Shown: positions 44,978-54,424, counted from the first letter of the stretch. The stretch: 64,000 nucleotides of DNA from Oleispira sp963851095 (GCA_963851095.1 CAWKOX010000020.1:62001-126000); one strand, 5' to 3'. The notes: generated from the sequence alone by a model not told the origin. A program made the numbers and translations.

Positions 44978-46189
44978 ATGAGCGAATATTCGATTTTTAC
45001 TTCTGAGTCCGTTTCAGAAGGACATCCAGACAAAGTAGCCGATCAGATTTCTGATGCGGTTCTGGATGCCATTATTGCCCGCGACCCGCATGCGCGTGTT
45101 GCTGTAGAAACACTAGTAAAAACCGGCATGGCGGTTGTTGCTGGCGAAGTAACAACGTCTTGCTATGTTGATCTTGAAGACATCGTTCGTGATGTGATCA
45201 CAGGCATTGGCTATAACAGTTCTGATGTTGGTTTTGACGGTGCTACTTGTGCCGTTCTTAATGGTATTGGTAAGCAATCTGTTGATATTAACCAAGGTGT
45301 TGACCGTGCTAAACCTGAAGATCAAGGCGCCGGCGACCAAGGTTTAATGTTTGGTTATGCGACAAACGAAACTGAATCGTTAATGCCTGCACCTGTTTAT
45401 TACGCACATCTATTGGTTCAACGCCAATCTGAATTGCGTCGTAATGGCACTCTCCCTTGGTTGCGCCCTGATGCAAAGTCTCAGGTTACGATCAACTACG
45501 AAGGTGAGCACCCGGTTGTTGATGCGGTGGTTCTTTCGACCCAGCACAATCCAGAAATCAGCCTTGAAGATCTTCGTAAAGAAGTTCTAGAGCACATCAT
45601 TAAGCCGGTATTACCTGCAGAATGGTTAACCGAAGATACGCTTTACCACATCAACCCAACCGGTAACTTTGTTATTGGTGGTCCTGTGGGGGATGCAGGT
45701 CTTACCGGTCGTAAGATCATTGTTGATACTTACGGTGGTATGGCTCGCCACGGCGGTGGTGCTTTCTCGGGCAAAGATCCTTCAAAAGTAGACCGCTCTG
45801 CGGCTTACATGGGGCGCTATGTCGCTAAAAATATCGTTGCCGCTGAATTAGCTGAGCGCTGTGAGATTCAAGTTTCTTACGCGATTGGTGTTGCTGAACC
45901 GACGTCGATTTCTGTAAATACCTTCGGCACGGGAAAAATCTCTGATATTGAATTGGCGAAAGTGATTCGTGAAGTATTCGACTTACGCCCATATGCGATT
46001 CAGAACCAGTTAGAATTATTGAATCCTATGTATCAGATCACCGCGGCTTATGGTCACTTTGGTCGCGAGCCATTTGAACATACGTACGAATATAAAGAGA
46101 ACGGTGAGAACAAGTCTAAGACTTTTACTGCCTTCACTTGGGAACGTACTGACAAGATTGATGCACTGAAAGCTGCAGCAAACGTTTAA
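44978..46189 (+). CDS. metK: S-adenosylmethionine synthetase
   Basis: A 403-residue enzyme that makes SAM from methionine and ATP. SEGHPDKVADQISDAVLD near the N-terminus, GAGDQGLMFGYA (residue about 118), FVIGGPVGDAGLTGRK and GGGAFSGKDPSKVDRSAAY are the family signatures. TAGGAGA gives a good ribosome-binding site. Second gene of the sahR operon. Confidence 0.97.
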   Translation: MSEYSIFTSESVSEGHPDKVADQISDAVLDAIIARDPHARVAVETLVKTGMAVVAGEVTTSCYVDLEDIVRDVITGIGYNSSDVGFDGATCAVLNGIGKQSVDINQGVDRAKPEDQGAGDQGLMFGYATNETESLMPAPVYYAHLLVQRQSELRRNGTLPWLRPDAKSQVTINYEGEHPVVDAVVLSTQHNPEISLEDLRKEVLEHIIKPVLPAEWLTEDTLYHINPTGNFVIGGPVGDAGLTGRKIIVDTYGGMARHGGGAFSGKDPSKVDRSAAYMGRYVAKNIVAAELAERCEIQVSYAIGVAEPTSISVNTFGTGKISDIELAKVIREVFDLRPYAIQNQLELLNPMYQITAAYGHFGREPFEHTYEYKENGENKSKTFTAFTWERTDKIDALKAAANV

Positions 46190-46236
46190 TTAAAGATTTA
46201 ATTAAAGAAATTTTGAAAGAATTTAAGAGAGAAAAT

Positions 46237-47634
46237 ATGACAACTTTTACAGATTATAGTGTTGCAGCAAAAACCCCAGAAGCATTCAAAGCGGATGCTG
46301 ATTGGGGCCGTATGGAAATTGATATCGCTGAAGGCGAAATGCCAGCATTGATGGCGTTGCGTGCTAAATACAGAGAAGCACAACCTTTAGCGGGCGCTAA
46401 GATCATGGGTTGTATCCACATGACTATTCAGACCGCTGTTTTAATTGAAACGTTAGTCGACCTTGGCGCTGAAGTTCGCTGGTCTTCTTGCAACATCTTC
46501 TCTACACAAGATCACGCTGCCGCTGCTGTTGCTGCTGCTGGCGTTCCTGTTTTTGCTTGGAAAGGCGAAACAGACGAAGAGTTCTTGTGGTGTATTGAAC
46601 AGACTATTTTGGCCGAAACCGGTTCTGATAAAGTTTGGGATGCCAACATCATTCTTGATGATGGTGGTGACTTGACTGAAATGGTTCATAACAAATACCC
46701 ACAGATGTTAGCGACGATCAACGGTATTTCTGAAGAAACGACTACCGGTGTTCACCGTCTTCTCGAGATGATGGAAAAAGGCGAACTTAAAGTTCCAGCC
46801 ATCAACGTAAACGATGCAGTAACTAAATCTAAGAACGATAACAAGTACGGCTGTCGTCATTCTTTAAACGATGCCATCAAGCGTGGTACTGACCACCTTC
46901 TTGCGGGTAAGAAAGCCTTGGTTATCGGTTACGGTGATGTTGGTAAAGGTTCTGCTCAATCGCTAAACCAAGAAGGCATGATTGTTCGTGTTTCTGAAAT
47001 CGATCCTATCTGTGCAATGCAAGCGTGCATGGACGGCTTTGAAGTAGTTTCTCCTTACATCGACGGTATCAATACTGGCACCTTGGAAGGCATCAACAAA
47101 GATCTTCTTTCTAAGACAGATTTGATTGTTACGACTACAGGTAACGCCAACGTATGTGATAAGAACATGCTACAGGCACTTAAGTCTGGCGCAGTTGTGA
47201 GTAACATTGGTCACTTCGATAACGAAATCGATACCGCGTTCATGCGTGAGAACTGGGAATGGTTAGAAGTTAAACCACAGGTTCATAAAGTAATTCGTGG
47301 CGAAGGCAACGATCACTTGATCCTTCTTTCGGAAGGCCGTTTGGTTAACCTAGGTAACGCAACAGGTCACCCAAGCCGCATCATGGATGGCTCTTTTGCT
47401 AACCAAGTATTGGCTCAGATGTACCTTTGGGATGCTAAGTTTGCTGACCTTCCAGAAGCTGAAAAAGCTGAAAACATCTACGTTAAAGTATTGCCTAAGA
47501 AGCTAGACGAAGAAGTTGCTGCGGATATGGTTGCCGGTTTTGGTGGTGTATTGACTACGCTGACTCAAGAGCAAGCTGACTACATCAACGTTCCTGTTGA
47601 AGGTCCTTACAAGCCTGAGTCTTATAAGTACTAA
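46237..47634 (+). CDS. ahcY: S-adenosylhomocysteine hydrolase
   Basis: A 465-residue NAD-dependent enzyme that splits SAH into homocysteine and adenosine, lifting product inhibition of methyltransferases. GCIHMTIQTAVLIETL, SSCNIFSTQDHAAAA, NAINV-like NVNDAVTKSKNDN (lysine of the active site), the Rossmann motif IGYGDVGKGSAQSL and the C-terminal GPYKPESYKY (NAD-binding Lys/Tyr) are present. The ATG at 46237 gives MTTFTDYSV; the frame also opens at a TTG eight codons earlier. A 17-bp duplication spans the stop codon. Confidence 0.97.
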   Translation: MTTFTDYSVAAKTPEAFKADADWGRMEIDIAEGEMPALMALRAKYREAQPLAGAKIMGCIHMTIQTAVLIETLVDLGAEVRWSSCNIFSTQDHAAAAVAAAGVPVFAWKGETDEEFLWCIEQTILAETGSDKVWDANIILDDGGDLTEMVHNKYPQMLATINGISEETTTGVHRLLEMMEKGELKVPAINVNDAVTKSKNDNKYGCRHSLNDAIKRGTDHLLAGKKALVIGYGDVGKGSAQSLNQEGMIVRVSEIDPICAMQACMDGFEVVSPYIDGINTGTLEGINKDLLSKTDLIVTTTGNANVCDKNMLQALKSGAVVSNIGHFDNEIDTAFMRENWEWLEVKPQVHKVIRGEGNDHLILLSEGRLVNLGNATGHPSRIMDGSFANQVLAQMYLWDAKFADLPEAEKAENIYVKVLPKKLDEEVAADMVAGFGGVLTTLTQEQADYINVPVEGPYKPESYKY

Positions 47635-47654
47635 TAGCTTATAAGTACTAATAG
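47621..47654. repeat. 17-bp tandem duplication across the ahcY stop
   Basis: CTTATAAGTACTAATAG occurs twice without a gap (47621-47637 and 47638-47654). The first copy encodes the last Tyr-Lys-Tyr-stop codons of ahcY, so the second copy is a non-coding duplicate of the gene end. Confidence 0.9.
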
Positions 47655-47704
47655 TTAGTGGCGTAGAGTCTATGCCTAAATAGATTCTAAACATTTTGAT
47701 ATTA

Positions 47705-47737
47705 AGGCAGGTCGATTCGTCGCTCTGTCTTTTTTTT
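47705..47737 (+). terminator. Hairpin with T-run between ahcY and metF
   Basis: AGGCAGG pairs with the segment 47724-47730 (two G-T pairs, 12-base loop), followed by a run of eight T. It could be a partial terminator reducing metF expression relative to ahcY. Confidence 0.45.
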
Positions 47738-47764
47738 GCCGTCAATACGACAAAAGGAGCTGTT

Positions 47765-48589
47765 ATGACCAAAATTAGTTTTGAATTTTTCCCCACTCAA
47801 ACCGATGCGGGTACGGAAAAGTTATTAAAAGTACGCGACCGTTTAGCCCAAGAAAACCCTGAATTTATCTCTGTCACCTACGGTGCTGGCGGCTCTACAC
47901 GAGATCGCACTCGCTCTATCGTACAATCTATACAAGAATCAGGCATTGCCGCAGCACCGCACCTCTCTTGTGTAGGCGATAGTAAAGCAGACTTGCGTGA
48001 CATATTGCTCGACTATAAAGAAATGGGTATTAAGCGTATTGTGACCTTACGTGGCGACCTACCTTCTGGTGCCGGGATGGCCAATAGTGAACTACGCTAC
48101 GCCAACGAACTGGTTGAATTTATCCGCCAAGAAACCGGTGACCACTTCACCTTAGAAGTCGCTGCTTATCCTGAGATGCACCCGCAAGCACCGAGCTTCG
48201 AAGACGACTTAAAGAACTTCGAACGTAAAGTAAAAGCCGGAGCCGATAGCGCGATTACTCAGTATTTCTTTAACGCGGATAGCTACTTCCACTTCGTTGA
48301 CCGTGTACAAGCCATGGGCATCGAAATTCCGATCATTCCGGGCATTATGCCGATCACAAACTATTCAAAACTTGCTCGTTTCTCAGACGCCTGTGGCGCT
48401 GAGATTCCACGCTGGATTCGTAAGCAACTAGAGGCTTATGGTGATGATAGTGAAAGTATTCTGAAGTTTGGCGAAGAGGTTGTTTCTAATTTAAGTCAAA
48501 AGCTGTTGGATCAAGGCGCGCCAGGGATTCACTTCTATACCATGAATCAGGCTGAGCCTAGCTTGTCTATTTGGAATAATATCAAGTAA
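47765..48589 (+). CDS. metF: 5,10-Methylenetetrahydrofolate reductase
   Basis: A 274-residue flavoprotein that makes 5-methyl-THF, the methyl donor for methionine synthesis. The ATG at 47765 has AAGGAG five bases before it and yields MTKISFEFFPTQTD, the family N-terminus with the catalytic Glu in FEFFP. VTYGAGGSTRDRT, TLRGDLPSG, VAAYPEMHP and ITQYFFNADSYFHF follow. Last gene of the sahR-metK-ahcY-metF operon, with a 130-base gap after ahcY. Confidence 0.95.
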   Translation: MTKISFEFFPTQTDAGTEKLLKVRDRLAQENPEFISVTYGAGGSTRDRTRSIVQSIQESGIAAAPHLSCVGDSKADLRDILLDYKEMGIKRIVTLRGDLPSGAGMANSELRYANELVEFIRQETGDHFTLEVAAYPEMHPQAPSFEDDLKNFERKVKAGADSAITQYFFNADSYFHFVDRVQAMGIEIPIIPGIMPITNYSKLARFSDACGAEIPRWIRKQLEAYGDDSESILKFGEEVVSNLSQKLLDQGAPGIHFYTMNQAEPSLSIWNNIK

Positions 48590-48657
48590 TACATCCGTAG
48601 CATTTAGGTGTACTATTGTCGTTTAATTCATTGCTATATGACCAATACCTAAGTGCT

Positions 48658-49710
48658 ATGACCTCTCATTCTGTCTATTTCGCCTCAACCATTCTTCACT
48701 TATATGCAGCCGCTTCTATTGCTGCTGGCCGCCAGAATGAAAGCGCTCATTTGATCTTTATCGATCAGCCCGAAGACAAAGAATATCCTCTGTATTCGAT
48801 TGTTAACGATTGGGAGTTGTCGCCTTTTGCCAGTATCAAACTACTTCCAGGGCGCTTTAAAGGCACAATTAATAAACTGAAAAAGCGTAAACAGCTATTT
48901 AAAGATCTTGAAACAATCATCTCCGATTTAAAACCTAGCAATATTTTTGTTGGCAATGATAGACGCATCGAATTTCAATTCTCTATGCATATTACAGAGG
49001 CCTTGGGGTTACACACTGAAGGCCACTACATGGATGAAGGGACGTTTACCTATGTCGGCCGCAAAGCGTCATCAAGCTTCAGCGATGCTATTATCGACAA
49101 CGGGTTAAAGAAACTAAGTTACGGTCTTTGGTGGAAAAATCCACTTACGGTGGGTGAGTCTGCCTGGATCAGCACCGTTCATGTGGCTTTCCCAGATTTA
49201 ATTGACCAGCGTCTAAGAAATAAGGTTATCAAACAGCTTGATAGTAATGCATTTACATCCAGCTCAATGATGCAACTTTCGACCCGTATTCTAGAATTCT
49301 ATGGCTTTGATAGCACTAAACTAAGCCATTTAGATGCACTGTTTACCCTACCTCATGAATCATTATTTTCTAATAATGCTAACTACAGAGACCAAATACT
49401 AGCCCAAATAAAAGATCTTAAAGAACAAGGTCTTCAAGTTGCAGCAAAATATCATCCTAGAAATAGCAGCCCTGATGCATTAAATCTCGTCACTGATGGC
49501 GTTGAGCTAATTCCTGCAGGTATTAGTTTCGAAGCCATACTGCCTTTGCTACCCAAGAAGACACACATAGTTGGTGATTTATCTTCAACCTTACTCATTG
49601 CACGCTGGCTAAGGCCTGAATTAGAAGTTACCTCTATTTATACGGGTGAAGGTAACCCAGCCTTTAATACGTTATTCCGCGCATTGAATGTCAATATTAA
49701 GAAAGTGTAA
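48658..49710 (+). CDS. Sialyltransferase-like glycosyltransferase (GT-B type)
   Basis: A 350-residue cytosolic or membrane-associated glycosyltransferase of the surface-polysaccharide island. Three motifs shared by bacterial sialyltransferase families can be read in order: MDEG (near residue 122, D/E-D/E-G, general base), YHPRN (near residue 265, HP motif that holds the CMP group) and LSSTLL (near residue 308, S/T motif). The ATG at 48658 (MTSHSVYFA) is preferred over a TTG 42 bases earlier. I cannot tell which sugar nucleotide it uses. No CMP-sialic-acid genes occur in the window. Confidence 0.7.
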   Translation: MTSHSVYFASTILHLYAAASIAAGRQNESAHLIFIDQPEDKEYPLYSIVNDWELSPFASIKLLPGRFKGTINKLKKRKQLFKDLETIISDLKPSNIFVGNDRRIEFQFSMHITEALGLHTEGHYMDEGTFTYVGRKASSSFSDAIIDNGLKKLSYGLWWKNPLTVGESAWISTVHVAFPDLIDQRLRNKVIKQLDSNAFTSSSMMQLSTRILEFYGFDSTKLSHLDALFTLPHESLFSNNANYRDQILAQIKDLKEQGLQVAAKYHPRNSSPDALNLVTDGVELIPAGISFEAILPLLPKKTHIVGDLSSTLLIARWLRPELEVTSIYTGEGNPAFNTLFRALNVNIKKV

Positions 49711-49793
49711 TACACGTAAATTCCTTAAAAATATTAAAAATGCTAATATTGCCTTATTTTAACCCCTTATTTGATGATGCTGGCTAAGACCCG

Positions 49794-50537
49794 ATGAAAG
49801 ATACCGTAAAAATCATTTGCCTTAAATGGGGCACGAAATACCCTGCGGAATACGTTAACCGTTTATATCGCATGATCAATAACCACCTCACCATTCCCTT
49901 TGAGTTTTATTGCATTACCGATGACTCAAGCGGTCTATATCCAGAAGTGAATGTTTTAGATTTAGAAATTGAGGAAGGTCTTAAAGGTTGGTGGTACAAG
50001 CTACAGCTATTTAAAACTGATTTTTATGGGCTGTCTGGGCAGGCCATGTTTCTTGATCTTGACGTTGTCATCATCAATAACATTGATCCGCTTTTTGAAA
50101 CAAATAAAAATGACTTTATGATCATTCGTGATTTGAAGCCAGGCTTAATCTACAACAGCTCGGTATTCAAATTAGAACTTGGCAGCCAGCCACATGTCTG
50201 GGAAGAATTTCTAGCGGATAAAGAAAGCATCATCTCTAGAATGCACGGCGATCAAGACTGGATTTCTGAAGTTGTTAACGATGCAAAACTATGGCCAGAG
50301 AATTGGGTCGTTTCATTTAAGAAAGAATGTAACGCCCGCAATAAAAACTCTTATGGGGCTTTAGGTCGATTCTTACGTTCAAAGGGCTTCTTTCTACCCA
50401 AAGGCGAAGCCGTTCCACCTAAAGAAGCCAAAATTGTATACTTTCATGGTAAGCCCGACCCTCATGATGTTGCAGAAACATCTTACGAAATGTGGAGAAA
50501 AGCCCCTTGGATTAAGAAAGAGTGGGCTACTAAATAA
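49794..50537 (+). CDS. Glycosyltransferase with DxD motif
   Basis: A 247-residue GT-A-type glycosyltransferase. CLKWGTKYPAEYVNRLYRMI at the front is typical of a group of LPS-core or capsule transferases near families GT8/GT32. FLDLDVVIINNIDP near residue 88 contains the metal-binding DxD, and HGDQDWIS near residue 152 and YFHGKPDPHD near residue 220 are further conserved blocks. Second gene of the island on +, 83 bases after the sialyltransferase-like gene. Confidence 0.82.
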   Translation: MKDTVKIICLKWGTKYPAEYVNRLYRMINNHLTIPFEFYCITDDSSGLYPEVNVLDLEIEEGLKGWWYKLQLFKTDFYGLSGQAMFLDLDVVIINNIDPLFETNKNDFMIIRDLKPGLIYNSSVFKLELGSQPHVWEEFLADKESIISRMHGDQDWISEVVNDAKLWPENWVVSFKKECNARNKNSYGALGRFLRSKGFFLPKGEAVPPKEAKIVYFHGKPDPHDVAETSYEMWRKAPWIKKEWATK

Positions 50538-50594
50538 TGCTGAATTTAAACATCGCCACATTCATTATTCGATAATCTAAGGTCATTAATTAAA

Positions 50595-51161
50595 ATGCAG
50601 GATGTCATCGAGTTATCAGACAACTTAATCATTGGTAAGGGGCGCGACCGTATTTGCTACGAGCACCCATCGGTATTTAATCTGTGCATTAAAATATCGA
50701 TCACTACCGATAAGCAATCTCTTCGTGAGATGCGCTATTTTAATTTTTTAAAAAGAAAGCAAACTGACTTATCTAAAATATCTACATTTTTAGGTAAAAT
50801 TAAAACAAATAAAGGCTTAGGTTATAGCTTTGAGTTAATTAGAGATAACGATGGCAAGGTCTCTAAAACATTATTACAAAGTTTAGAATCAAACGAATGC
50901 TCTATGGCGCAAGTTCGTCCCCTTATCTCTAACCTAAAACAATATTTAATGATCAATAAAATATGTGTTAGAGATATCAGCCCTTCAAACATCAGCTGTC
51001 AACAAACTCAAGATGGCATCAATTTATTTATTATTGATGGCGTTAGTAACTCAAATTTCAACCCGCTCACTATCAGACTTCAAAGTTTGATAAATAAGTC
51101 CATTGATAAAGCATGGCAAGGGTTAGATAGGAAACTAGAACGCTTTGAAACATCTAATTAA
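50595..51161 (+). CDS. YrbL-family protein (kinase-like)
   Basis: A 188-residue protein matching YrbL, a PhoP-regulated protein in enteric bacteria. LSDNLIIGKGRDRICYEHP at the N-terminus resembles a glycine-rich nucleotide loop, CIKIS holds a likely ATP-binding lysine and VRDISPSNISC near residue 121 is a kinase-type catalytic loop; FIIDGVSN follows in the place of DFG. The fold is therefore protein-kinase-like. The substrate is unknown; in this setting an LPS sugar is possible. Confidence 0.8.
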   Translation: MQDVIELSDNLIIGKGRDRICYEHPSVFNLCIKISITTDKQSLREMRYFNFLKRKQTDLSKISTFLGKIKTNKGLGYSFELIRDNDGKVSKTLLQSLESNECSMAQVRPLISNLKQYLMINKICVRDISPSNISCQQTQDGINLFIIDGVSNSNFNPLTIRLQSLINKSIDKAWQGLDRKLERFETSN

Positions 51162-51202
51162 CAATCGCATTGTTTATAACTGCGAATATTCGGCTTATAA
51201 CC

Positions 51203-51892
51203 ATGTTTAGAGCAATTATGAAATTTCTCTCTCATGAATACAGGGTTGTCATGCATTTAGATACTGGCAATCATCCGGCGGGCATTATTTTATATGGCGA
51301 TGTAACGACAGAGGTCAAGGGCCACACCATTTTTGAAACGGGCTCATCCGTTGTCTCAAAGCTTGATGATGGTAGTATTCTGAAATGCCTAAAAGTACGT
51401 AATTGGTCAGAATACCATAAATTATTTTTAGGGAAACATAGAGCCAAAGAAGAAGTTATGAGTAACTTTGAAATGCAAAGACTTGGCTTAGCTGTTCCAA
51501 ACATTCTTTACTACGGAATATTCTCTAATATTTTCAGTAAACGATATTTTTCAAGTTTCTATGCGATGGAAGAAGTGCCTGCGTCATTTATTCCAGGCAA
51601 CATAATCTTTGAAGCATTGAGCCCTGAGGCTAGGCAATGTTTTCTAGCGCGTACCATTCAAGATCTTCATCAGCTAAAAAGCCATCAACTGGTGTATAGC
51701 GACCTTAGCCTACGTAACTTTCATATTAATGAATCTGGCGAGAGTATTTGGATTGATACCCAGATAAAGAAATACTCCTCAGCATCTCGCTTCAGAAAGA
51801 AGTTTAATCATTCACTAAGCCGCTTTTGTGATGAGTTTTCTCTAGATCTAACAATCGAAGAAGAAAAAAAGCTTAAAGGATTGTTAGTTTAA
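51203..51892 (+). CDS. LPS (Kdo/WaaP-type) kinase-like protein
   Basis: A protein of about 229 residues with features of lipopolysaccharide kinases. LVYSDLSLRNFHI near residue 173 is the catalytic loop (Asp and Asn), and IWIDTQIKKY the metal-binding Asp; SILKCLKVRNWSEY contains the ATP lysine. Such enzymes phosphorylate inner-core heptose or Kdo. The start is uncertain (ATG 51203 or ATG 51218; a TTG at 51170 opens the frame). It follows the YrbL-like gene closely, so two kinase-fold proteins stand in tandem. Confidence 0.75.
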   Translation: MFRAIMKFLSHEYRVVMHLDTGNHPAGIILYGDVTTEVKGHTIFETGSSVVSKLDDGSILKCLKVRNWSEYHKLFLGKHRAKEEVMSNFEMQRLGLAVPNILYYGIFSNIFSKRYFSSFYAMEEVPASFIPGNIIFEALSPEARQCFLARTIQDLHQLKSHQLVYSDLSLRNFHINESGESIWIDTQIKKYSSASRFRKKFNHSLSRFCDEFSLDLTIEEEKKLKGLLV

Positions 51893-51979
51893 CGTTTAAC
51901 TACATACACCTTCAAATAGGACTCTGCCAATTTAACAGTCCTGAAATACAACCCCAAATGGACTTGGCAATACTTGATC

Positions 51980-53206
51980 ATGAATATTAAGAACATTATA
52001 AAAAAAGATAATTTACAGTGGTGCTTAACAGTATTAGTTTTTTTAACTGCCTCTATATTCTTTATCGCTCAACCCATTGAACGTCACATCGTCGTCAATG
52101 CAGCGACTATTCTCTGGATTATTGGTCTAGGGTTTTTACCACTTGCCATTAAGAATAATATGATAGCGAAGCAGGAGCTTAAAATTTATGCATTAGGCGC
52201 TGTGTGCTTTTTTATTAGCTTAGCCTCTTGGTTAAACTCTCCGTATTTTAATGCCACAGTCAAACCTATTGAGCCAGATGGTAGGCTTTTACTCTTTCCA
52301 CTGACAGTTATTGCTATCCAATATTCTAAACTAACCTTCAGACATATGGCTCTAGCGCTATTTCTAGGGGGAGTGGCTTATTCTTGGATTGCATTTAATT
52401 CTACGCATACACGCGTACAGGGCGATGAAAATGCGGTGACCTTTGGCAACGGTGCAATGCTATTGTTTGTGGTTTCTACTTGCTTACTATTCTTCGAAAA
52501 AAATAAAGCCGTCAAATTTCTTCTAGTGCTAGCAGCTACGGGTTATTTATATGCCAGCTACCGCTCAGGTACACGGGGTAGCTTTTTAGTTTTTATTCCG
52601 CTCTCTGTACTGTCGTTTTATTTCCTAAACAAAAAACAGAGTTTAGTATTAATCCTTGTTCTTTTAGTTGCAGGTGCAATCTTTAGCCAGACAAATATAG
52701 CACAACGACTGATTGCGTCTTATAACAACGTAAATAGTTATATAGAACATCAGAATACTATAACCTCTGCAGGGCAGCGATTTGATATGTGGCAAGCTGC
52801 ATGGTGTTTCAATCAAGAAAACCCTCTGCTGGGTAAGGGTCCACACCAGTTTGGCCAAGCGACAATTGATCCAGAGAGAGAATGTGACATAACTCCCAGA
52901 AATGGAAAAGGTTATAATTTTCAAGCGCACAGCTTTTATTTTAACGCAATTGCAACAATAGGATGGCTAGGGCTTGGCAGCATATTACTATTCTTTTTCG
53001 CAATAGCGTATTATGCATGGTCATTACCTTTAATCGCTAGGGTTACAATACCTGCAACCATACTAACTTTTTTGACTTATAGCCTCACCGTTGATCTTCT
53101 ATTTCAACGATATATGGCCGACAAACATCTCACATTATTGGCAATTTTATTGGGTTTATCATTGAATTATAAAACGTATCTTGAGTCTAAAACTAAGCTT
53201 AAATAA
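51980..53206 (+). CDS. O-antigen ligase/polymerase-like membrane protein (Wzy_C family)
   Basis: A 408-residue polytopic inner-membrane protein with about 11 hydrophobic segments and one large periplasmic loop. YRSGTRGSFLVFIPL near residue 195 and the loop GPHQFGQATIDPE plus FQAHSFYFNAIATIGWLGL near residue 312 follow the WaaL/Wzy_C pattern, with the His of the loop likely catalytic. It would join O-polysaccharide to lipid A-core or polymerise repeat units. The ATG at 51980 gives MNIKNIIKKDN. Last + gene of the island. Confidence 0.85.
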   Translation: MNIKNIIKKDNLQWCLTVLVFLTASIFFIAQPIERHIVVNAATILWIIGLGFLPLAIKNNMIAKQELKIYALGAVCFFISLASWLNSPYFNATVKPIEPDGRLLLFPLTVIAIQYSKLTFRHMALALFLGGVAYSWIAFNSTHTRVQGDENAVTFGNGAMLLFVVSTCLLFFEKNKAVKFLLVLAATGYLYASYRSGTRGSFLVFIPLSVLSFYFLNKKQSLVLILVLLVAGAIFSQTNIAQRLIASYNNVNSYIEHQNTITSAGQRFDMWQAAWCFNQENPLLGKGPHQFGQATIDPERECDITPRNGKGYNFQAHSFYFNAIATIGWLGLGSILLFFFAIAYYAWSLPLIARVTIPATILTFLTYSLTVDLLFQRYMADKHLTLLAILLGLSLNYKTYLESKTKLK

Positions 53207-53324
53207 TAGCGGAAGGTTCTAACAAGAAATTCTCTGATGTTAAAACCTTACTCTATTACTTGTAACAATAGCGCTCTCAATATCAATACTAGAAATTTAG
53301 AAGAAGGCAGTGTTATCTGTACTG

Positions 53325-54389
53325 CTACAAGCCTAATTTTATAAGTTCTATCCCTAAGCTTTTGTATGCACTTATGAGTTTCTCTCGTTGAGATGAGCTT
53401 TTGAATGGAAAACAATCTAGTCCAATTGAATAGGTTGTTATATTATCCCCAAACATGATCTTGCTATTGATTAATGCAGAGCTATAGCAAGATATAATAT
53501 GCTTATAACCCCCCTTAGCAATTTTTTCTTCTATGCACAAATAATCATTTTCAACGTAATCATACTCTGCCCGTCCAAATTCATTAAAACTTGATCGTGG
53601 ATGAGGTGCGTAATCCGCTTGCCCCGAGGAAATCTTGCTTACTAATCCATAAATAGTCTCAGAGACTCTTTCTACATACTCTCGTGAAGCGGTATTTAGC
53701 TGCAAAAAATTTTGACCAATTACCAAGACAGAGTTCCCTGATTTCTTATTGTTATCACAAAAAATCGGTAAATTGATCATATACAACTTATGAGTAGGGT
53801 AGCCTGTTTGAACGCCTTCAAAACAATAAATTCTATCAACGATGTCAGCATCTGCTCCTAATTCATCACCACTATAAGGATAGTACTCAAGACCTTTTGT
53901 TAGCTTAAAGCCTATATTGTTAATCCAGCGTTTCTGCTTTTCGATTTTTGCAGCCGAAAGGTTGCTACTGAAAATATTAATAGCTCCGTCAGGTATTAGC
54001 CTAACGCTTACTTTAGCCTCTTGAAAATGATGCCTTAAATAGTTAATGACAATATTATTATGAATATTATCTATACGAGGGAAGTGAAGGATGATATCAG
54101 AGAATGTACAATCTAGCTCTTCAACTCTCTTTTTATACAGTACTAAATTAGATCGAATTCTTACTAATCTTCCTAGCCAGCCATGAGAACTTTTATTTAT
54201 CAAATCACAGGCAATGCCATCACTACAAAGTCGGTCGTATACCCGTTTTGACGTGGTAAATACTAATGAAAACTCTCTATTTCCAATTTTTTTTATCGCG
54301 ATGAACGCTAGATATTGTAATTCAGTCTCAAGAACAAAAAAATCCAATACGTTTTCTTGTACTAAATGTTGTTTCAATGTGTGCCCCAT
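53325..54389 (-). CDS. Second sialyltransferase-like glycosyltransferase
   Basis: A 354-residue protein of low similarity to its neighbour at 48658 but with the same motif order: IPDGAIN (near residue 133, D/E-G), YAPHPRS (near residue 262, HP motif) and CYSSALINSK (near residue 306, SS motif). This again fits bacterial sialyltransferase-type GT-B enzymes. Asn- and Ile-rich composition and A+T-rich codons differ from the housekeeping genes around, a sign of transfer. It is convergent with the ligase gene. Donor sugar unknown. Confidence 0.65.
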   Translation of the reverse strand: MGHTLKQHLVQENVLDFFVLETELQYLAFIAIKKIGNREFSLVFTTSKRVYDRLCSDGIACDLINKSSHGWLGRLVRIRSNLVLYKKRVEELDCTFSDIILHFPRIDNIHNNIVINYLRHHFQEAKVSVRLIPDGAINIFSSNLSAAKIEKQKRWINNIGFKLTKGLEYYPYSGDELGADADIVDRIYCFEGVQTGYPTHKLYMINLPIFCDNNKKSGNSVLVIGQNFLQLNTASREYVERVSETIYGLVSKISSGQADYAPHPRSSFNEFGRAEYDYVENDYLCIEEKIAKGGYKHIISCYSSALINSKIMFGDNITTYSIGLDCFPFKSSSQREKLISAYKSLGIELIKLGL

Positions 54390-54424
54390 AACATAGATGA
54401 TCTTTATAAAAATAGAGTGCTTTT

